DNA from: Cristatella mucedo
Taxonomy: Eukaryota; Bryozoa; Phylactolaemata; Cristatellidae
DNA length: 15,284 bases
Assembly (NCBI GenBank): GCA_009760855.2
Contig: WPIO01000638.1
Location: 1 to 15,284 of the forward strand
Direction of reading: 5' to 3'
Position numbers and translations under genes: made by a program. The notes below the pieces were generated by a model, which saw only the letters and a program-made list of their open reading frames with translations, ran no database searches and was not told the origin of the DNA. Of the stretch, positions 1 to 8,885 are shown one piece after another; within the stretch, counting starts at the first letter, position 1; the number at the start of each line of letters is the position of its first letter.

Positions 1-39
1 TTTGCTCTAGCTAGTCATACCAAATGATTACCCTCGAGT

Positions 40-92
40 TAGTAGTCTCAGCTCCGGATTTAGCTGAGCTGCTTAGCAGTTTTAAAAAGGTA
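40..92 (+). mobile_element. possible scrap of LINE C-terminal coding sequence
   Basis: A short stretch resembles the segment of the LINE at 3910-3955 that encodes the 'GLAPSYLAELLHQF' region. The shared core is TAGCTGA(A/G)CTGCT followed by CAGTTT, preceded in both by GGCTCC or AGCTCC. The match is short and fades on both sides, so it could be chance. If real, it is a relic of the same LINE family, with no coding capacity left. Confidence 0.3.
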
Positions 93-614
93 CTATTTTT
101 ATTAACCTGCCCATTACGAGAGAAACAGTATAAGACTCAATTCATCTTTCTACAATGAGGTACTATTAGAGCGTGGCCATGATATCCTACATTTAAAGAA
201 AATGAAGGAACGAGACAGGATTGAACTAGTGAGAGTAATCTTGTACAGCTTTCTGTCGATATTTACTTCTACACTTGGTCTTGGGACAGTGATGAGCTCT
301 TTATGACCGGAAATTTTCGTTAGGTTGAGATTAATTTGCAACAAGTTATACCGTATTCAATATAACATGTTAAATTATTTTGAGGTATAGATACTAATAA
401 GCACATTTGGTAGGAGTGGATATGTGCTTGCTGGCTTTTTATATGAGGCACTCATAGCCACTCCTTATTTATTACAAGTCAAGCAGTGATAATTTGACTT
501 TTGGCCCAGGCTGAAGCCGCTGTGAAAGATAGCTCCTAATCTTGGATGGGAATCAGACGTGATGGCAGATGTAGGAGTAATGTAGGAGCAGTTATCTGAA
601 TGAAGCTTTTAACC
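93..614. other. no recognisable gene or repeat
   Basis: AT-rich sequence with only short open frames, including an unrecognised 64-codon frame on the minus strand (150-344) without domain-like features. Part of 410-614 may be decayed 3' untranslated sequence of the LINE whose tail follows at 615-745, but I could not align it convincingly. Confidence 0.5.
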
Positions 615-745
615 GTGATATTTTCGTTTTTTTATCGACCTTGCAGCAACTAACTATTCTATCGTACTTTGTTTTCAGCGAAGGTAAAGCGCCTACAAAT
701 ATAGTAAGTAATATGAGAGCTCTTTATCTAACGTATGATTTTTAA
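615..745 (+). mobile_element. LINE 3' end relic (L2-like tail)
   Basis: This stretch matches the 3' untranslated end of the LINE at 4560-4690. Both run through a T-rich tract, then CTATTCTAT or ACTATTCTAT, then GCAGC, then GTAAAGC(A/G)CCTA. They end about 35 bases later in CTTTATC. The GTAAAGCGCC at 684-693 can still pair in part with AGCTCTTTA at 719-727, the terminal hairpin of this family. The coding part is missing or unrecognisable, so this is a 5'-truncated or heavily decayed copy. Confidence 0.65.
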
Positions 746-1139
746 TGTTTCTATACCAGCCTGCTAAAGTCAGGGACTGACTGCAGTATTAAAAGCTCAA
801 AAGCTGAAGAAGCTGTTTGCGTTGCACGCTTGAGGTAGCTAAAATTAGAGTACCCGAATGTGATCCTGAAATATTCACCACGCTTATTTACGAATTCAGG
901 TTTACATTATCATGTAACTGCGTTGTACTAAACATTTTTAGAAACAGAGTCGCTGTGATTACATATAATAGAACTCGCTTTAATGACAACTCAACATCTT
1001 CCAGCGAAATTCATTCGAGCAGTTGATGGAGAAACGATTACTCTCGTGGAGCATAATGGGCCTTTTGTTGGAAGTATCTTAATTAATTATTCAAATAATT
1101 CATCAATTAGTTTTATTAATTAATACTAGCTGATTAAGC
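746..1139. other. no recognisable gene; AT-rich
   Basis: One 69-codon frame (817-1026) shows no recognisable domain. At about 1080-1130 the DNA is nearly pure A and T with overlapping ATTAATTA palindromes, probably the A/T-rich tail side of the minus-strand SINE that follows. Confidence 0.45.
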
Positions 1140-1300
1140 AGCCTCTTTTTGTATAGCGACAGAAGAGCCTTTACGGCTATCACCACTGCTGGCAGTGGCG
1201 TTAAAGGATTGCCCACTGCAGGAATCGAACCCACAACCTCGGGACCGAGGTCGTGAAAGCAAACGCCTTACCCAGTGTGCCATTACGACACGACTAAGAC
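1140..1300 (-). mobile_element. tRNA-derived SINE (or tRNA pseudogene with SINE tail)
   Basis: Read on the minus strand, it starts near 1294 with GTCGTG. An A-box-like TGGCACACTGGG lies around 1273-1284, and a perfect B box, GGTTCGATTCC, at 1221-1231. These are the internal RNA polymerase III promoter elements. Between them CCTCGG and CCGAGG form a 6-bp hairpin like the long variable arm of a class II (Ser/Leu) tRNA. The sequence then continues for about 70 bases beyond the tRNA part, which a plain tRNA gene would not. That extension contains a perfect 7-bp-arm hairpin (1183-1198) and ends in TCGCTATACAAAAAG. This ending resembles the tail of the SINE at 11268-11398. I saw no clear target-site duplication. 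Confidence 0.72.
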
Positions 1301-2344
1301 GAGAAAAGATGGCAGATTCTGACGAAAACTAAGAAACTGCTGTAATTCCCAGACAGCAGGGTGCGAACGACAGTAGCTTTTGTGTTTTTAATGCTTATAA
1401 ATCAAAAGTATGTACTGTGATCCTAGATGACACTCACGAACAGGATAGTGAAGAACGTCACCGACAGCATAGCTATTTTTTCGGTCTTCTAGTGTTGATG
1501 CAAACGTTGAATTATTCCTCTCACGATACAGGTAGTAAAACCGTAGGCACATTGTGGCAATCATAATGTAGCAGTCTTGAAATCACTGTGCGCCTTAACT
1601 AAAATCTAACTGCTATTGAAGCGTAGAAATTACGGTTAGTTATGATTGAATTGTAAGTCAGAACCGATAACTATGCCTACCAGTAATTCAAGCGTTTGAC
1701 TGATTGAGCCATACTCGGAAAACTTTGAGTCACAAGCCAGAGCTTTAACCAATCGTATTTCGACCCTTCAACTGAGGGAGCATGACAGGTTTACTCAAGT
1801 CACAAAGCAGGCCTGTGACCATCCGCATTTGAAACTTATATATGAGCGTTACTAAGAGATACATAATTCACTAAGCACAGGTTTGGCTCGAAGGCATTTG
1901 GCTGCTTACCCGCTGATATATCCTTGCCTTTATCGTACATGCTTTAACAGAGTCCTAGGTAATTAAAAATATAATTGTGTTCATCAGGCCTTGAAAATGC
2001 ACATTTGGTACAGGAAGAAATCTGTATAACCCGCATGACGAGTTTCACTGGATAGAAAGACTATGAGCTGATTCGCCGTAAAACCCACTGATGAAAGTAA
2101 ATTGGTGTGGCTTTAATTAGTGGATCAGTGAATTCACGTGCAGAAATAGCCGTGAGTCAAAACTGCAGAAAGCAAATGCCAGTTACTCTTTTTTATGATG
2201 ATAAGAATCTCTTGGTGGTATGAATACCTTTCGGTTTTCAGGTAGCTCTTACACGACCTTCTTTCTTTTTAAAGTGAGACTTAGTTTCAAGGTAGAAGCA
2301 TCAGGCTACATTAGTGGCCAAATGCTAAGCAACAAACAATGTCA
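1301..2344. other. no gene seen; one weak tRNA-like scrap
   Basis: About 1 kb without a credible coding frame. On the minus strand at roughly 1645-1712, TGGCTCAATCAGTCAAACGC resembles an A box, and GGTTCTGACTT about 40 bases on could be a decayed B box. This may be a very old SINE, but the evidence is thin. The rest shows nothing recognisable. Confidence 0.4.
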
Positions 2345-2570
2345 AAAAGATGAAAATGTTCAGCAATGATCAAATATTGTGCGAATAGTGTGGCGTAAAA
2401 TCATTCTTAATACTAAACAATTTGCTTAGCTCACTCAAAAAACAATAAATTATGTTAATGCTCGCAACAGATCATTCACAGAAAGGCCAATTAAAAAGTT
2501 ATGGGCAATGTTTAGTGTCAGTCAATCAAGTGCAATTAAAGGTGTTCCTGAAAATTTCTTTTAATTGGCA
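2345..2570 (+). repeat. unknown dispersed repeat family, copy 3 (partial)
   Basis: This block aligns with the reverse complement of about 12860-13050. Shared stretches include ATTTGCTTAGCTCAC (ACAATTTGC here, GCATTTGC there), then ACAATAAATTAT against ACATTAAATTAT, then ACAGAAAG, then CAATT(A/G)AAAA. After a gap of about 20 bases, GGTGTTC is shared. It represents the part of the repeat lying upstream of the part in copy 1. A 79-codon frame (2452-2691) runs across it and looks like chance. I do not recognise the family. Confidence 0.65.
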
Positions 2571-2867
2571 TGGGTTCACTATATTCAGCTTGATATTAGA
2601 CGTTCATATATCCAAAAAAAAAACTGAATGCCTATTTCTGATTTGGTCGGAATATTATACAAATGGATTATTTTTGCAAAGTCATTTTTAAATATTCCGG
2701 TAGAAGCTGCATAAGAATTGCACCAAGCCGCCTTGAACAAGTCAGCATGTTTCATGTACACCACGAGTTCACAGAACTGGCATCTAATGAACTTTTTAGA
2801 GTAAATGTTGCTACTAAATGATAATCAAATGTTACCTAAACAAATTACACAACGGAAGTTGATTTAC
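2571..2867. other. no recognisable feature
   Basis: AT-rich sequence between the copy 3 repeat and the SINE-like block. It holds a short A9 tract near 2612 but no supported gene or repeat. Confidence 0.45.
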
Positions 2868-2988
2868 TGTAGCATTCAAGCATTGGTTTACAAGTACCAC
2901 TTTCGGCTTGCATGAATCGAATCCAAGACTGTTCGGTGGAATAACATAGGCCAATATTCTAATAAGTAGGGGCTCAGTCAGCTTTAGT
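2868..2988 (-). mobile_element. tRNA-like SINE block, family shared with 14358-14476
   Basis: The minus strand carries a good B box, GGATTCGATTC, at 2914-2924. The block matches the plus strand at 14358-14476 over its whole length. Shared elements are ACTAAAGCTGAC, GAGCCCCT, a central tRNA-like part, GGATTC(G/T)ATTC, GCAAGCCGAAA, and an end with GCTT(A/G)AATGC. The A-box side is poorly preserved here. The block extends about 30 bases upstream of the tRNA-like part. Its right edge touches the 5' end of a plus-strand LINE fragment, so one element probably inserted next to or into the other. Confidence 0.6.
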
Positions 2989-3866
2989 CATCTCCGGATG
3001 TCAGAAAACGTCTCGAAACTGAATGACGATTAAACCGAACTGCTGCTCATAGGACATCCTGAGGGTGTGTCTAGCTTAAACGACTTTGCCTTTCTTAATA
3101 GGAGATGCTGTTGTGCGACCATGACCACGTGCCAGGTGCTCGAAGTCTATGTTTGGCTCATGACGGCGGCCTCAATTTTAAAATATGTATTCAAAATACT
3201 GCTTGTACAGCCAGCCATTATATCTGATCCATATTATGGATTAGGAGCTGCTTTTCACACTGGCTTGCCAACAAACATAACTAGCTCCACACTTCTGTCT
3301 TAGCTTGGTTATTGCCATTAACTTTTGACCGGGATTCCAAAAGAAGCCGCCAGGCCACCTTGGCATGCTTTAAATAATTCTGTAAGACTAGTTTTTCATC
3401 CCCAGACGTTTGAATACATCTCTCCTTTTCTAAGACCTAGAATGGCTTGCAGTTGATCAGTGGATACTGAGCAAAGTTTTTAAGCAGACTTCAAAGCCTG
3501 ACATGGCTGAGCTTCTTCATTGCTAGCTAAACAGCTTCAATATTTTAGCCACCTAGTGCCCCCAGTCTCCTTAGGGACGGTTAATAAGCTGTTCCATTCT
3601 TTCCCTTAAAGACCACTGACAACAGAAGTTTTAGCTCTGCAGGTCCTAGACTGTGGACCTTGCTTAGGCGATGATTACCGACCGACTGATTGTCTCCCGC
3701 TACGGTGCTTCCTTTTGAGCTGTGTCGAACTGCTACTTCAATGGGAGTCACTTCCTCAACTGGTCTTATGACTCTGCCATGCTTCTCAATTTCTCTTTGT
3801 TGGATGAGAAGAAGTGTGCTGGCTACCGAATACATACTGAAAGCCTCTTAGGCTTTGAGATCCCTA
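2989..3866 (+). pseudogene. LINE (L2/CR1-like) ORF2 remnant: post-catalytic RT part to C-terminus, copy A
   Basis: Translated piecewise, this holds the part of a LINE reverse transcriptase that follows the YADD motif. Landmarks in order are 'SENVSKLNDD', then 'TELLLIGHP' near 3035-3062, a 'GLPTNITSS' segment near 3262-3290 and 'NNSVRLVFHPQTFEYISPFL' near 3375-3435. A degraded 'FKALHGLA' follows near 3488-3512, then the GFSSAGPRLWN-type block near 3619-3657. It is broken by stops (for example TAA where the family has a lysine codon at 3030-3032) and frameshifts. There is no endonuclease or catalytic core, so it is 5'-truncated and dead. It matches 9300-9527 (plus) and 9581-9745 (minus) at the nucleotide level. 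A 78-codon frame (3067-3303) is a leftover of it. It runs straight into copy B. Confidence 0.85.
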
Positions 3867-4690
3867 TACCGACTTCAGTTCTTACACTGACCCACAAGGC
3901 CGGCCACGGCTTGGCTCCTTCGTACCTAGCTGAACTGCTGCATCAGTTTCAGCCTGTTCGCGTCCTCAGGTCCTGTGTGGACGATAAATTAGCTGTCCCA
4001 TTCCTCCGCTTAAAGACAGTTGGCGACAGAAGCTTTAGCTCTGCAGGTCCTAGGCTGTGGAACTCGCTTCCACAATTCTTGCACAACGACATCTACTCTC
4101 CAACTGCCGACTATGGCATATCTTTTTCAGCGATCCTGAACTGCTACTTCTATGCTACTCACTACCTCAACTGCTCTCCTAACTCTGCTATGCTTCCCAC
4201 TTTCTCTTTGTTGCGTGAGACGAAGTCTGTTGGGTACCGAATTCGTACCGAAAGCCGCTTAGGCTGTGAGTGTGCTATACAAAACTCTCCTGCGTAACAC
4301 CCACATGGTCTTTATGACTTTGTGGAGTTACTGACGGAGATACATTACATTCTCTTGTGTAACATCCACGTACTATTGAATGCTTTTTGAGTTAAGGAAG
4401 GAGATACATCAGATCACCATCACTCAATTTTTCATGTCTATGTGCTATCAATTAGGACAGCATTTAGTGGGTCCCTGTGATTCGTCCTTGATGTGCTTAT
4501 GCGTGCTGAGACTGTGCATGCTGCCACTAACCACATTTGCATGCTGACCCTGCGCATGTCACCATTAACCATACTATTCATTTTGTTTTTTTTCAAGCAT
4601 GATTTTACTTACTATTCTATTGCATATCACTTTGCAGCAAATGTAAAGCACCTAGAAAGAGATTAAGTTCTCTGAGGGCGCTTTATCAAG
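3867..4690 (+). pseudogene. LINE (L2/CR1-like) ORF2 C-terminus and 3' UTR, copy B
   Basis: This restarts the LINE at the 'FKVLTLT' segment, which copy A already contained, and continues in one open frame to a TAA at 4295-4297. Recognisable blocks are 'LTHKAGHGLAPSYLAELLHQ' (3887-3946), 'VPFLRLKTVGDRSFSSAGPR' (3995-4054) and 'LWNSLPQFL' just after. These are typical of the C-terminal region of L2/CR1/Rex-group LINEs. The 191-codon frame 3722-4297 begins with GTG, not ATG, and reads from the end of copy A into copy B, so it carries the last ~48 residues of the protein twice. The 3' untranslated part follows and ends in a terminal hairpin and (ATT)n. It closely matches the minus strand at 8370-8880. 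It could not transpose by itself, because the endonuclease and RT core are missing. Confidence 0.88.
4643..4687 (+). other. LINE 3'-terminal stem-loop
   Basis: TAAAGC at 4644-4649 pairs with GCTTTA at 4679-4684, and inside it AGAGA pairs with TCTCT, giving an interrupted stem just before the microsatellite tail. In the L2 clade, a 3' stem-loop of this kind is known to be recognised by the element's own RT (established for eel UnaL2). The same hairpin is recognisable in the SINE at 11268-11398 and, partly, at 684-727. Confidence 0.7.
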
Positions 4691-4693
4691 TGC

Positions 4694-4714
4694 AATATTA
4701 TTATTATTATTATC
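4694..4714 (+). repeat. (ATT)n microsatellite tail of the LINE
   Basis: About six ATT units directly follow the LINE 3' hairpin. Short simple repeats of this kind, rather than poly(A), are the usual 3' ends of L2- and CR1-group LINEs. This marks the true 3' end of the plus-strand insertion. Confidence 0.85.
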
Positions 4715-4904
4715 AATTTTAGGATAAATAAAGAAAGGCGGTGTAGCAGTCGTCTTGTGCCTTTTGTGCACAACATTTGCTGCTGAAACTTATGGAGTGA
4801 GTATGACAGCACTTAAGATTAGTATTTATGACACTATGAGAATTAAATATGCGATTGTGGCGACGTTGCTCTAGCTAAATTCCTTTAGTAGGAAGTCAGG
4901 ACAA

Positions 4905-5642
4905 CTGCAACAGCTGATCAGTGAAGTTTCGGATCAATGAGGAAAATGAGTTTGCATTTACAACATACTTGTTTATAATATTTCCCTTGTGCTCTGATTT
5001 AACTGGGAACTGAAAATTTACGAATGTATTGAATGTAGAATCAAAGAAAATCCCCACACGTTCAAAGATGATAGGTATTTCTGTTATGGCAAGTTTGTTG
5101 TCATAGGCGATATCTGACAACCAAGAACTTGAGTTCGCAGCAGCGATCTCGATTAGTGATCCAAATATGGGTATCCTCAAGGTTTTCTCACTGATGGTAC
5201 GAAATGTAGATCACGAAACAACTACCTCAAAAGTGCCCACCATGTTACTGCCCACAATAAAAGCTTGACTGAGTTTGTTGAAATTTCGACTGTCCTTGTA
5301 TTGTTACGGAATTTTCTTACGAGATTGATTTACAATTGATTGAGGTTCAAGGAATTGTCCTCTGCTCAGATAAATCAAACGAGTCTATCGGGCATGTTTT
5401 ACAGAAAATTTAAAATTACTACAAAGAGAGTAAGTTCACATATGGTGCCATCATTAATACTTGATTCTCACGGTAACGTCCCATACACTTGCAAAACTGT
5501 AAATCAGCTAACGCAAAGTGTCTGTTTTTATTTCGGTGCATTAAAGTAACTGATTCTAAGATGATGGTCAGGAGCAATGTTTAGGGTTAGGAAAAATAAA
5601 GGTGAAAGAATGGTTCAGTAATGATTGATGGTTTGCTAGTGT
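4905..5642 (+). repeat. unknown dispersed repeat family, copy 1
   Basis: It aligns with the reverse complement of about 12172-12880, with small indels, best from 4970 to 5642. Shared runs include GCTCTGATTTAACTGGGAACT, CAAGTTTGTTGTCAT, CAATAAAAGCTTGACTGAGTT, CGACTGTCCTTGTAT and ATTTCGGTGCA. The plus strand has an unrecognised 69-codon frame (5340-5549). The minus strand has a 94-codon frame (4896-5180) whose central ~57 codons also align without gaps in the other copy, apart from one stop there. I see no LTR, tRNA-like promoter or known protein domain, so the class is unknown. Confidence 0.8.
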
Positions 5643-6489
5643 CCAGTTATACATATTGAGTAGAAATTAAGAGTAGTTCATCTGCTAGCCCGGATAAGGA
5701 AAAACATTCTTTCGAGTGTTCGTACCATGCGTTGCGACCTAAACATTATTTAGGACAATTTGGTCGTCACAAAAATTACAAAAGTCACATTTTAATTGCA
5801 CCCTTGACTTTCTAATCGTGAGCGATATAAATACAACTCATAGCTACCGGACAAATTGCTGCCAAGTGAACCCAAAGAGGACAAATGTGTTCTATGTATG
5901 GAAACTATACAGAAGTTTGTAGCTATAAAAACAAAATTGGGACATTGTTTAGAATCTTCAAAGCATGGAATCTCCTAAGCCATTCAGGTATCGGCCGAAG
6001 AATTATTTGGGCTGCTCATCATTTTTTTTTATTGCCGTTGAGCAGCATTTGTGTGCATGGCAATATCAGGTTAGTGCCAATGAGAGATTCAGAGCAAACT
6101 ACTTTGATAGAGTTATATATGCCACTGACCACTATCAGGCTTCTCTAGACTTGTGTATGCTGTCTTATGCAGGCTTAGGGTCGTGATAGTGGAAATGGAG
6201 TGAGTACATGTGTCGATTTCATTATTGGTGATGGAAAGGAATCTCGTTTTCAAATATTTGATGCACAGCACGTGTTGGCAACAGGCTTAAGTGTATGCTT
6301 TCCTCAGCTGCACACGTCTTTTAATGTCGCTTACGGTGACTTTTATTTTTCATTCAGAATACTTGCCATTGACAAGCATATATTGAACGACGTAGTAATG
6401 AGCTGCGTTTCAGCTTCTATTCAAATTTGATCAAGTAAGGGGATGTCGTGATGCCAGTCGAAGGGAGTTTTATTCTTTACGTGTTCTTT
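5643..6489. other. no recognisable gene or repeat
   Basis: Several short overlapping frames lie here: 5885-6148, 5965-6186 and 6200-6430, of 73 to 87 codons. None shows a recognisable domain, signal peptide or consistent codon pattern. Two of them overlap in different frames, which fits chance. I see no polyadenylation or splice pattern that would tie them into a gene. Confidence 0.45.
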
Positions 6490-6521
6490 ATTTGTACGTG
6501 CCACACTTGGCACGTACAAAT
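6490..6521. repeat. perfect 14-bp inverted repeat (short hairpin)
   Basis: ATTTGTACGTGCCA at 6490-6503 is followed by the 4-base loop CACT and the exact reverse complement TGGCACGTACAAAT at 6508-6521. The arms have no mismatch, unlike everything around them, which is decayed. It has no long run of T after it and the setting is eukaryotic, so I do not call it a terminator. It may be the remains of a small palindromic element. Confidence 0.85.
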
Positions 6522-6945
6522 TAAACTTTGTTCTTGAAATTGATGAGCAATCTCACACTACCCGTCTTATCATAGTACCTAGAATGTGGGAAAAGCCTTA
6601 TGTTTTTGAATGCGAATCAGTGCAATTCAGCTGAGAGTCATTACAAACATTGAATTATATCAGTTGTAATCAATGTTAATGCAGGTGGAATAGATCTAAG
6701 TTAGGCCTGCACGACTGGCCAAAATTTTAAAACGTCAGTAACTCTAAAATAAAAGGGTGAAGGAGGACTTTTCGGTTACACAAGCCAGTTCCTACAATTT
6801 CTGCTCCTCGGCGGACCTTGTGAGATCTGTTCTGGTGTCGCCACGCTAAAATAGGGACTATGTTGCAGATTCATTTTTATGGCATCTTAGATAATTCATT
6901 ATCTACTATCTTGGCAAATGTCGCCGACGGCAACATTCTTCAAAA
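6522..6945. other. no recognisable feature
   Basis: No credible coding frame. The right part (about 6880-6945) may be the degraded body of the SINE whose head is recognisable at 6946-6985, but no B box can be picked out. Confidence 0.4.
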
Positions 6946-6985
6946 GCTAGCACCTTAATCGCTAAGCGAAACTAGTCGGGAAAGT
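6946..6985 (-). mobile_element. SINE head scrap (tRNA-derived)
   Basis: This 40-base stretch matches the A-box end of the SINE at 11268-11398. Both have AGCACCTTAA(C/T)CG(T/C)TA followed by (C/G)(C/G)AAACT and GATCG or AGTCG. On the minus strand it reads as a tRNA-like start with GATTAAGGTGCTAG. The B box is not recognisable, so only the head survives. Confidence 0.5.
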
Positions 6986-7412
6986 CTCAGCTAAAGACAT
7001 CTGAATTTGCCCTGCATGATCAGAAAAGCTTCAGACAAATTTGTCCCTCTCAACTAAAGACGGATCGGCTCCACTTAGCCTTCTTGAGCCGCGAACTTGT
7101 GTCTCATTTTCCTGTGTGCTTTGCATGCTTACCATGCATGATTCGGAGCATATCTACAAATATGTAGGAGTGCCTTCTTATATGGCTTCCTATGCTTCTC
7201 TAAATATGGTGACGGGCATGTTATCCACTCTTGGGTATTGCTTCGATTGCACTGAGTCCGACGCTCATCGAATGAAACAAAATAGATTAATTAACTTTTC
7301 GTTATTATGAGTACGACTGTAGGCTGAATCGAGTGACTAAGCAAAATTATGTATATAGGTTTTTTAATCTGAATACAACAAACCCTTATGGAAGCTTTTT
7401 GTAGCAATCTGC
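6986..7412. other. no recognisable feature
   Basis: It contains an 89-codon plus-strand frame (7041-7310) with no recognisable motif. Nothing nearby supports it as an exon. Confidence 0.4.
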
Positions 7413-7478
7413 ATTAGTACCTAAGCAGAGTGGTAAAAAAACTGCTGCTTCCAATTACAAAGATAATTAGGTACTAAT
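7413..7478. repeat. 12-bp inverted repeat with 42-base spacer
   Basis: ATTAGTACCTAA at 7413-7424 is mirrored exactly by TTAGGTACTAAT at 7467-7478. The match stops at once on both sides. It may be the end of a small decayed element or simply chance in AT-rich DNA. Confidence 0.5.
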
Positions 7479-8369
7479 CCTTTTTTCTTTGTAGTTTGAA
7501 GTTAGAACTAGCATCTTTGGACGCTCGGTTGAACCAATCATTTTCTGTAATTAATAAATTAAAGATTTAAGTAGAGCTGTATGGTATCATCTGCAAGTAA
7601 GCTAAATGAGGACGCTCTCTTCATTTTTCTAAGCACCTTAGCTTTCACTACTAAAAAAGCAATGCTGATCGGGCTGATGAATTGTTAGTTCTCTAGCTTG
7701 CAGAGGCAAAGGAATAATGTTTAGCTTGCTAAATTAATAGCATCTTATTTTGTGTTAGATAATGAAAACTAAGGAAAAAAGGTTCTGCAAGTATAGTAGA
7801 TATGGTTTCACAAACGTCTGGTTAGGTATGCAAGTCAAAATCCTTACCAAGTGTGCACCGAAGAAAATTGCCACAATATGGAAGTCAATGTAATCTGACT
7901 TCAGAGTGGAGAAAGAGGAAACATCGAGTCTAGACTCTGCCGGCCCATATTCAGAGACAGATTCAATTGAAGTAGTGCCAAGTAAACTATTGTGGTATTC
8001 CTAGGTCCGCTCAACACTAATCGAGCCCATACCTGGGAGGTTTGAAATCTTTCTTCTTGAGAAAGCTGAAAGGAAACTAAGATATTACTCTTCGGCGATT
8101 TTTACTCCAACATTTTAAAGAAATATTTTACGATACCACGATCGTTTGTGGGTTCCCAAGATATCCAAATGCCAATTACGTCCTACAAAGGGCTTGACGT
8201 TTATCCTTTTGTGGAGGCTTGTGATCCCGATTAGCACCCGGTCAGCTCTGTGTACGACAGAAAACCTGCAGAAAAATATACCAGTAAATATAGGCTCGCT
8301 AGACCTGCAATTTTCTTTCAGATATAATGCTTTAGAGTGTGCTGTGGGTACTAAACTCAGAGCAGTTTC
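7479..8369. other. no recognisable gene
   Basis: About 0.9 kb with no supported feature. The frame at 8146-8403 (85 codons) has no known domain and overlaps the 3' edge of a LINE fragment. A short 'ILLFGDF' reading near 8084-8104 recalls the GDFN motif of LINE endonucleases, but its surroundings do not fit. Confidence 0.4.
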
Positions 8370-8884
8370 ATTGTTTCAACTTCTGAATAGTAGAATGATG
8401 TAAAGCAAGATAATGTATCCCTCTCTTTATAACTCGACCAAGTCATAAAGAGCATGTATGTGTTCGGCAGGAGAGTTTTGCATAGCACACGTTTAGCCTT
8501 AGCGGCTTTCGGTATGCATTCGGTAGCCAACAGACTTTTTCTCACCAAACAAAGAGGAAGTGGGAAGATGAGCAGAGGCAAGGGAGCAGTTAAGGTTGTG
8601 AGTAGCTTGGAAGTAGCAGCTCATGTCCGCTGATAACGATGAGCCACAGTTGGCAGTATGAGAGTATTTGTCTTGCTTAAGAATTGTGGAGGCAAGTTTG
8701 ACAGTCTAGGACAAGAAGAACTACAGCTTCCGTCACCAACGGTCTTTAAGCTGAGGAATGGAACCACTAATTTACTGTCCACACAGCACCTGAGCGAGTG
8801 AACAGGCTGAAACTGATAACACAGTTCTGCTAGGTAAGAATGAGCCCAGCTGTGGCGGGCCTTGTCGATCAGGGTAATAACTAT
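8370..8884 (-). pseudogene. LINE ORF2 C-terminus and start of 3' UTR, copy C (minus strand)
   Basis: On the minus strand this matches copy B (about 3880-4385) throughout. Shared blocks include the 'SYLAEL' reading, 'QFQPV', 'VPFLSLKTVGDGS' and the downstream run around TCTGTTGG(C/G)TACCGAAT and ACTCTCCTGC. A 90-codon minus frame (8621-8893) covers the first half, where the conserved 'GPRLWNSLPQFL' region has decayed to 'CPRLSNLPPQFL'. The coding frame breaks near 8620. The 3' hairpin and (ATT)n tail are not seen, so its 3' end has been lost. Its 5' end meets the plus-strand RT piece head to head. Confidence 0.85.
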
Positions 8885-8885
8885 G

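Noticed and set aside
750-770. 14-base identity (TACCAGCCTGCTAA) with 12153-12166
   Set aside because: A match of this length is expected about once by chance in a window of this size, and the flanks do not align.
1221-1294. Functional tRNA gene on the minus strand
   Set aside because: The B box is perfect, but the acceptor ends do not pair well, the anticodon arm is unclear and a SINE-type tail follows.
1645-1712. Possible minus-strand tRNA-like sequence
   Set aside because: The A-box-like part is fair but the supposed B box (GGTTCTGACTT) is poor, and no tail or second copy supports it; noted only within the surrounding region.
3581-3835. 84-codon minus-strand frame
   Set aside because: It lies antisense to the LINE C-terminal segment of copy A and has no motif of its own.
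5885-6430. Cluster of short plus-strand frames as a possible host gene
   Set aside because: Frames overlap in different phases, show no domain or codon signal, and no splice or poly(A) arrangement links them.
8084-8104. 'ILLFGDF' reading, like the GDFN motif of LINE endonucleases
   Set aside because: Only seven residues fit, stops lie just upstream, nothing downstream resembles the endonuclease, and the neighbouring LINE piece is on the other strand.
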